From: Leucobacter chinensis
Lineage (GTDB): Bacteria; Actinomycetota; Actinomycetes; Actinomycetales; Microbacteriaceae
Length of the DNA stretch: 64,000 bases
Direction: 5' to 3'
NCBI RefSeq assembly: GCF_019049105.1
Contig: NZ_JAHQZR010000015.1
Coordinates: 88,400-152,399 of the forward strand
In this document: positions 58,873 to 64,000 of the stretch, piece by piece
Position numbering within the stretch: position 1 is the first letter of the stretch
How the letters are laid out: the number at the start of each line of letters is the position of its first letter
The notes under the pieces: generated by a model
Databases searched by the model: none
What the model was told of the DNA's origin: nothing
Seen by the model: only the letters and a program-made list of their open reading frames with translations
Translations under genes and position numbers: made by a program

Positions 58873-61323
58873 CTAATGCTCGTGAGGTAAGAGCTGCGAG
58901 AGATCCTTTCTGCTCTTTGCTCCAAGCTTCGCCCGAGCCTGGGCAATGTGCGATTCGATCGTGCGAATCTTGATTCCGAGTGCCTCGGCGATTGCCTTAT
59001 TTGAAAGTCCCTGAGCCGCGAGCTTGGCTGCTGCAAGCTCGCGGTGCGAGAGCTTCAGCACCTCGGGCAGGCGCAACGAGATATTGGTGTGCCAGGGGGC
59101 AACATGTCTGGCGGTTTCTTTGATCGCCTCGAGCTTGGTGTTGCACTCAGCTACTTTGCTTGAGGCCCTTCTCGAGGTATAAATCTGGCGGGCATCATGG
59201 AGCGCGTTGAACGCGAGGGAGACGTGCCCGTACTGGTGAAAAGTGTCGGCGACACGCGACAGTGCGTGAGGGTTCATTTCGGCCTTTGCGGCGAGGTGCG
59301 TTCTCGCGAGTCTGATGATGGGAAGAACATTATCGGTATCGGCGTGCATTGAGCGCGTGCGTAAGAGCACGTCGAAACGACCTGCATAGTAGAGGTGCTG
59401 CCTACCGACCGGCAACGTTGTTGCGAGGTGGTTGTAGAGGTGATCAGATGAATCGGCAGCGACCGCGCTCACGGCTCTGCTCAGCACCTCGAGATATTTT
59501 TTGAGACGCAACCCAACGAGTTCGGGTATAGCGCGGGTCAGGCCGTGGAGCTCTCGTGCGCAAGCGACGAGGTCTGAGCGCTTCGCCGCGTGGTCTGCGT
59601 GCTCAAGGAGCGTGATCCACGACTGGTGATAGGCGGCAGCCGGGAAAAAGCCCGCTGCGATGCGCAGTTCTTTGACTCGCAGGCTGAACTCGCCCGCGAG
59701 GTACGCGATGAGTGCTTGAGCGATGAGCACGGTGGCGGCTATCTCAGCGATACCGGGGTGCAGTGTTCGCCCGAAAAGGGGCTGTCGTGAAGCATTGCGA
59801 AGCCAAGAACGGACAGAAGGGTTTTGACCGTGCCACACCAGGTCGAGGTCGATGAGTGCCTGGTGTGCGTCGCGAACAATGCGCTCCGGATGCTCGCTCA
59901 GTGAGTCGTGCAGGTCAGGCACAGGGTTCTCGATGTCTGGATTGTTCCACGACTGCCAGAGATGAAACTCGTGATGATCGTGAGACGGGTGTTCCTCAGG
60001 TACAGGGACCGGGTCGGCGAGGTCATTACCGTACCTCGCGTGCGCATGGGCATGCATGAAACGGGCACCGGTTAGCGTGTTGCTGCACGAACTCCCGTGC
60101 AGCGTAGCGAGTGACTCGTCGAGCTCGGCTGAGTGCCCCTGGCGGATGTGCATACGGGCCTGATCGAGGGGTGAAATCTGATGATCAATTTGGGCAATTT
60201 GTAACATCACCGAACGATAGTTTTCAGGTGCCGCAAACTGCACCTTTTCAGAAAATGTTCGCTCAAGGAGGTCCTTATAGGGAGCAATGAGATGGCTCTT
60301 CTCGGCGGTAGCGAGCAGGCGCGCAACATCGGTATTTCGTGCACAAAATGTTGCGTCGCGCCCACGGAGCTGGATGCCAATGTGTTCAAATAGCAGCAAC
60401 CGTTCAGCCGCGTGCATGCTCGCAGAACTGAGTTCGTCACTCGGGCACAGTTCACGCAGTGCCGCACCGATGAACGGTGCGACCGTGTGCCGGTCATTCG
60501 ACCCGTGGCTTGTGAGAATTGACTTCGCGACGAGTTCGCGTACGTGTTGACGGTCAAAAACGTTCGCCGCGCTTGTCAAGCTGAGGGGCTCTATTTCAGA
60601 GAGAATGATCGCCGTGCACATGGTCTGTGACTCTAAATCACGAAACATCTCAACGAGTCTCGCAATTTCTGGAAGCCGTGCCGGAGGCAGCGGCGAAGCA
60701 GGAATCGCGGCGAACGGTCTGTCAGTAAGGTGGCCGAGGCTCCACATGGTCGTCAGATCGCGGATCCACCCATATCTCCCGTAAGAAAGCTCGGCGATGG
60801 CCTCACGACTGAGTATGTCGGGCAACTGCTCGCCCGCGCATTGGTTGACGAGCAGCTGAATTTCGGCGAATGGAAGAGGGTCGATGCGAATGTGAACAAA
60901 CCCCGTTGGGCCGGCTGACTGCGCATCGGATGCGCTCAAGGACTTGAGAGATGAGAGAAGAGCTCGGCTACTTGAGTCGTGCTCACTCGCGATGAGGAAG
61001 AGGCCTCCGTGGTCGGCGAACGTGGTGAGACGCGCAAGGTCAGCCTTCGTGATGGCTTCAGCATGTTCCGCAACGAAGAGCACGGGAGCGTTCAGGTCGC
61101 GAAGCTGGTCAGGCGACGGTAACGGTGATGGTGCGCGAATAACCGTAAACGTCTGCTTGAGCTCAACGATCACTTCTCGTACGAGATCTGCTGTGGCGCT
61201 ACCAAGCGGTGCAGTGATAAGAACACTATGTTGATAAGCCAAATGCTCTGTGATTGAACCCGGTACTGCGTCTCTCTTTTCAACGGTATCAATCGATACG
61301 TCGTGTGAAAAATGCGTCTTCAT
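58873..61323 (-). CDS. Large LuxR-family regulator with a degenerate ATPase region
   Basis: An 816-residue protein. The C-terminal LuxR HTH (about 750-810) is clear: LSHRELAAAKLAAQGLSNKA, then IRTIESHIAQARAKLGAKSRKDL. The rest resembles a MalT/LAL-type regulator: an N-terminal P-loop-like domain, then helical repeats. At the expected Walker A, the sequence is TAPLGSATADLV, lacking the GKT/S triad; the Walker B-like strand is PVLFVAEHAEAI, with Glu where Asp is expected. ATP binding is therefore doubtful. AAAAGGAG precedes the ATG. It is divergent from the surface-protein gene, the obvious regulatory target, and converges on the HTTM gene. Confidence 0.85.
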   Translation of the reverse strand: MKTHFSHDVSIDTVEKRDAVPGSITEHLAYQHSVLITAPLGSATADLVREVIVELKQTFTVIRAPSPLPSPDQLRDLNAPVLFVAEHAEAITKADLARLTTFADHGGLFLIASEHDSSSRALLSSLKSLSASDAQSAGPTGFVHIRIDPLPFAEIQLLVNQCAGEQLPDILSREAIAELSYGRYGWIRDLTTMWSLGHLTDRPFAAIPASPLPPARLPEIARLVEMFRDLESQTMCTAIILSEIEPLSLTSAANVFDRQHVRELVAKSILTSHGSNDRHTVAPFIGAALRELCPSDELSSASMHAAERLLLFEHIGIQLRGRDATFCARNTDVARLLATAEKSHLIAPYKDLLERTFSEKVQFAAPENYRSVMLQIAQIDHQISPLDQARMHIRQGHSAELDESLATLHGSSCSNTLTGARFMHAHAHARYGNDLADPVPVPEEHPSHDHHEFHLWQSWNNPDIENPVPDLHDSLSEHPERIVRDAHQALIDLDLVWHGQNPSVRSWLRNASRQPLFGRTLHPGIAEIAATVLIAQALIAYLAGEFSLRVKELRIAAGFFPAAAYHQSWITLLEHADHAAKRSDLVACARELHGLTRAIPELVGLRLKKYLEVLSRAVSAVAADSSDHLYNHLATTLPVGRQHLYYAGRFDVLLRTRSMHADTDNVLPIIRLARTHLAAKAEMNPHALSRVADTFHQYGHVSLAFNALHDARQIYTSRRASSKVAECNTKLEAIKETARHVAPWHTNISLRLPEVLKLSHRELAAAKLAAQGLSNKAIAEALGIKIRTIESHIAQARAKLGAKSRKDLSQLLPHEH

Positions 61324-61720
61324 CTCACTCCTTTTGGCTATTGGCTAAGCCAGGAGCGGGGGTTGAACCCCGAAAAACATCAGCTGCCTCCTTTTGTGTA
61401 AGTAGTTTCCCCCAGCTTTGAGGATAGTTATACCCCAGACGTGGGGCAAAGGGGAAATTCCTCGTATTATGCCGTTTTATTCGGTATTTTGAACCAAAAA
61501 ATCTGAGGTTTTATGACTTTCGGCAGTAGAAATTTAGCCCAGACATCGTAATTTTGTCGCCCAAATGTCGTAATGCTGAACGCCGTAGGTCGTCGGGGGT
61601 CTCGCTTCATAGTCTTAGCCCCGTGGGCAAGGGCACCAATGTGCCAAACGGGCGTTGAGGCCGGTTTTCCACGTCTCTGTTCGACTGCAAGAGATAACAA
61701 TCTAGGGTTAAGGAGTTACC
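61324..61720. other. 397-bp AT-richer divergent promoter region
   Basis: No gene is convincing here. It holds the promoters of the LuxR gene (left) and the surface-protein gene (right). Notable elements are CCCC-AGACGT-GGGG at 61433-61446 and a direct repeat TCGTAAT at 61546-61552 and 61568-61574, exactly 22 bp apart. The composition is markedly lower in GC than the coding DNA. The right end carries AAGGAG (61710-61715). Confidence 0.6.
61710..61715 (+). promoter_or_regulatory. Ribosome binding site defining the TTG start at 61721
   Basis: AAGGAG with 5-nt spacing to TTG 61721. The translation then begins with a basic stretch and a signal peptide, while no ATG or GTG in frame lies upstream of the signal sequence. 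Confidence 0.8.
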
Positions 61721-64000
61721 TTGAAAGCAGTAATACCGAAGGCGGGTTACACCCGTCGAAGAGGGCTGAGGGGAGTAGCGCTTACTGCTGCCGCGTCGGT
61801 CGTCATCGCACCAGCGATGGCAACGGCAGTTGTGACTCCCGCTCACGCAGCCTTCTCGTACGACTCTGACGCGGCATCGGCCGCTCAGGGCGAGATCGTA
61901 TTCGCCGACGCGCTCGGTCTTGAGCTCGTAGACTCAGGACTTACACGATCGAGCTACCCCGGAGCCGTTGGGCCCGACCGGAATCAACTTGACGTGGGGC
62001 TTTTGGGCAACACGCTGATTGATCTTGGTCCCGGCCTCCAGCTCCCCCTCTTTAAGAACGCCGACGGACGCGGCCTGATCGATCTCGGTGAAGTTGGTGC
62101 GTGGTCAAGTTATGCATCATCGCCCTCGCACACCGAGTCGAAGGCATCGGCCGGCGGGATCGGTGAAGGCGGTGCTATCGCAGTCAGCCCGAACCAGGGT
62201 GTTGGCACGAACCCCGCATACGTTGACCTCATTGACCTTTTCGGTCAGGTCGGTGTTGACGTTCTGACCGACAACCTGCTCGACCAGGCTCGCCTGCAAA
62301 TTGGTGCTCTCGCCTCGTCAGTTGACTGCACAAGCGGAGACTGCACCTCGCAGTATGTCGTCGCTGGTGCTGACCTGCGACTGCGCAGCCCTCTCGTGGG
62401 AACCGTCGATAATGTGATTACCTCGGTGCTTAATGAGGCCATCAAGCCTGTCGACGCGCTCGTCAACCAGAATGGCCCGCTCAACGCAGTGCTTGGCCAG
62501 ATCAAGAACACGATTAACGCTGTTCAGGTTTCGACCCCTGCAGCCGGTGCACGCATTAAGTCGAATGACCTTCAGGTTTCAATCGACGGCCTCGATCAGG
62601 TTGTGGCGCACATCACTCAGACGCTTCTGCAAGACCCCTGGACGAATGACTCGGGGTCGATCGTGATCGAGCCGAACACTGGCATGGTGCAGGTTGACCT
62701 CGCCAAGCTCGCCGGAGGGCCTAACGGGCTCAACGGTCTCGACCCGAACACCGAGGTGTTCTCAGAGCAGTTCGTGCAGGCGGTGACCACCGGTATTGCC
62801 GACACGGTTGCTGGGGTTACGACCAAGATCAACGATATGGTCATGGGCTCTCTGAACAATCTGTCGCTCACGATTGCTGGCGATATTAACGTTCAGGGTC
62901 ATCTGCCATACGTTCCTTTTATTGGTTCGCCTAACTGGCAGAACGTTGTCGGTGGCGGTTTAACGATCAAGGGCAGCATCGCTGACTTTGCTGGCCTGAG
63001 TGGAACAAAGCCAACGATTAAGTTCGACTTCGCCCTGCCTGGACCATTCCAGGTCATTGCAGACGTACTTGCTGGCGTAGTCAACACTGCGACTGACGCA
63101 GTCTCGGGTGTGCTCACGAGCGCACTTGGGCCGATCGTTCTGAACGCGCTCGACCTTGTCACCTCAGGGCTCACCCCCGCGGTGAACAAGATCACCGAGA
63201 CGGTCTTCAAACCGCTTAACCCCGTGCTGGAGGCAATCGCCGATAAGGTCGTCTCATTGCGGATCAACGAGCAGCCAACCGCTGCACCGCTGAACCGTTC
63301 GGGTGGCGACCTGGGTGATGGGTCATTCACAGTTCGTGCCCTCTCATTGACGCTTCTGCCCGGTAACAACAGCGGGCACGCAGCGAGCGGAGTAGCGAAG
63401 CTTGCACTCGCGTCATCGACTGCCAAGAGCGCTGATGAAGCCGCTGAAGACGTGCTGATCACCTCTCCTGGTGACGCTGATGAGGTTACCGCAGGCGACC
63501 TTCCCGTCAAGGGAACCGGCGAGCCCGGTGCAGACATTACGGTTGAACTCAAAGACGCCGACGGTAACGTCGTCGCAACCGAGACGACCGTTGTCGGTGA
63601 AGACGGCACCTGGACTGTCACGTTTGATGATGTCGAACCAGGCGATTACACGGTTCGTGCCGAGCAGGATTTCGAGGGCCAGCTCTCGGAAGACGAAGTA
63701 ACGATCAAGGTCGTTGAGGACGAAGACACAGAGACTGAAGCTTCAGAGACTGAGGCTGCAGAGACTGAGGCTGCAGAGACTGAGGCTGCAGAGACTGAGG
63801 CTGCAGAGACTGAGGCTGCAGAGACTGAGGCTGCAGAGACTGAGGCTGCAGAGACTGAGGCTGCAGAGACTGAGGCTGCAGAGACTGAGGCTGCAGAGAC
63901 TGAGGCTGCAGAGACTGAGGCTGCAGAGACTGAGGCTGCAGAGACTGAGGCTGCAGAGACTGAGGCTGCAGAGACTGAGGCTGCAGAGACTGAGGCTGCA
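61721..64000 (+). CDS. Secreted choice-of-anchor-G-like surface protein with ETEAA repeats, 3' end missing
   Basis: An open frame of 760 codons from TTG 61721, still open at the window end. The signal peptide (MKAVIPKAGYTRRRGLRG basic region, hydrophobic core, cleavage near THAHAA-like PAHAA at residue 46) is followed by a long domain. That domain has the choice-of-anchor-G style LDVGLLGNTLIDLGPG and WSSYASSPSHTESKASAGG. A bacterial Ig-like domain follows (about 583-670), with VKGTGEPGADITVELKDADG and GTWTVTFDDVEPGDYTVRA. From residue 671 comes the acidic ETEAA repeat. The missing C-terminus probably holds a cell-wall anchor. Divergence from the LuxR gene suggests control by it. Adhesin or wall-structural role is inferred. 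Confidence 0.82.
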   Translation, partial: MKAVIPKAGYTRRRGLRGVALTAAASVVIAPAMATAVVTPAHAAFSYDSDAASAAQGEIVFADALGLELVDSGLTRSSYPGAVGPDRNQLDVGLLGNTLIDLGPGLQLPLFKNADGRGLIDLGEVGAWSSYASSPSHTESKASAGGIGEGGAIAVSPNQGVGTNPAYVDLIDLFGQVGVDVLTDNLLDQARLQIGALASSVDCTSGDCTSQYVVAGADLRLRSPLVGTVDNVITSVLNEAIKPVDALVNQNGPLNAVLGQIKNTINAVQVSTPAAGARIKSNDLQVSIDGLDQVVAHITQTLLQDPWTNDSGSIVIEPNTGMVQVDLAKLAGGPNGLNGLDPNTEVFSEQFVQAVTTGIADTVAGVTTKINDMVMGSLNNLSLTIAGDINVQGHLPYVPFIGSPNWQNVVGGGLTIKGSIADFAGLSGTKPTIKFDFALPGPFQVIADVLAGVVNTATDAVSGVLTSALGPIVLNALDLVTSGLTPAVNKITETVFKPLNPVLEAIADKVVSLRINEQPTAAPLNRSGGDLGDGSFTVRALSLTLLPGNNSGHAASGVAKLALASSTAKSADEAAEDVLITSPGDADEVTAGDLPVKGTGEPGADITVELKDADGNVVATETTVVGEDGTWTVTFDDVEPGDYTVRAEQDFEGQLSEDEVTIKVVEDEDTETEASETEAAETEAAETEAAETEAAETEAAETEAAETEAAETEAAETEAAETEAAETEAAETEAAETEAAETEAAETEAAETEAAETEAA
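63731..64000 (+). repeat. 15-bp tandem repeat encoding ETEAA, 18 copies visible
   Basis: The unit GAGACTGAGGCTGCA is in frame (Glu-Thr-Glu-Ala-Ala). One variant copy (63731-63745) is followed by 17 identical copies (63746-64000), and the array continues beyond the window. Perfect identity including third positions implies recent slippage or recombination. Confidence 0.97.

Noticed and set aside
61573..61869. 98-codon ATG open frame ahead of the surface-protein gene
   Set aside because: It overlaps the signal-peptide region in another frame, and the TTG frame has the AAGGAG site and a signal sequence.
63731..64000. Possible CRISPR or noncoding satellite
   Set aside because: The repeat is contiguous, in frame and continues a clear secreted protein.
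1..64000. tRNA, rRNA, insertion sequences, prophage genes or an origin
   Set aside because: I looked for tRNA-like TTCGA arms, transposase motifs and phage structural genes and saw none; a tRNA covariance search would be needed to be certain.

Overview
This 64-kb window is a high-GC actinobacterial chromosome segment, most likely from the family Microbacteriaceae and perhaps a Leucobacter-like genus (inferred from gene content and composition, not proven). Supporting signs are the HemQ/ferrochelatase pair of the coproporphyrin heme pathway, a dCTP deaminase of the actinobacterial type, an MT0933/Rv0909-like antitoxin, an LPXTG-anchored 5'-nucleotidase and many ATGA-overlapping operons with GTG or TTG starts. 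I see no rRNA, tRNA, insertion sequence, prophage or CRISPR array.

Layout. 1-5.6 kb: the 3' part of an NCS1 permease, a metal-dependent cyclase, a small membrane protein, dcd, a GlxA-type regulator and a divergent type I GAPDH. 5.6-18.2 kb: a large catabolic locus in two divergent operons. Leftward run N-acyl-D-amino-acid deacylase, IclR regulator, PLP-dependent D-amino-acid deaminase, PfkB sugar kinase and RidA. Rightward run an oligopeptide-type ABC importer (binding protein, two ATPases, two permeases), a serine hydrolase and a KDPG-type aldolase. Together these suggest uptake and breakdown of an N-acylated 2-amino-2-deoxy acid through a 2-keto-3-deoxy acid to pyruvate and a triose phosphate. 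Two palindromic sites lie in the shared promoter region.

18-30 kb: an ABC exporter, a GNAT acetyltransferase, the riboflavin operon ribD-ribE-ribBA-ribH under an FMN riboswitch, a sortase-anchored 5'-nucleotidase, an antitoxin-like protein, a zinc alcohol dehydrogenase and an L-aspartate dehydrogenase. 30-37 kb: trpS, xth, a PrpF-family isomerase and two uncharacterised membrane proteins. 37-42 kb: a FadR-type regulator, a class III aminotransferase and a divergent TRAP transporter, with FadR-like operator palindromes between the last two.

42-55 kb: glycerol kinase; a BMP/PnrA nucleoside ABC importer ending in cytidine deaminase; hemQ and hemH divergent from an iron/heme ABC importer, with a 19-bp palindrome in the shared promoter; and a second FadR-type regulator. 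55-64 kb: an MFS transporter; a lower-GC pair (DUF5819-like protein plus HTTM membrane protein) recalling the SdpA/SdpB maturation module; a large LuxR regulator with a degenerate P-loop; and divergent from it a TTG-started choice-of-anchor-G-like surface protein whose ETEAA repeat (17 perfect 15-bp copies) runs off the window.
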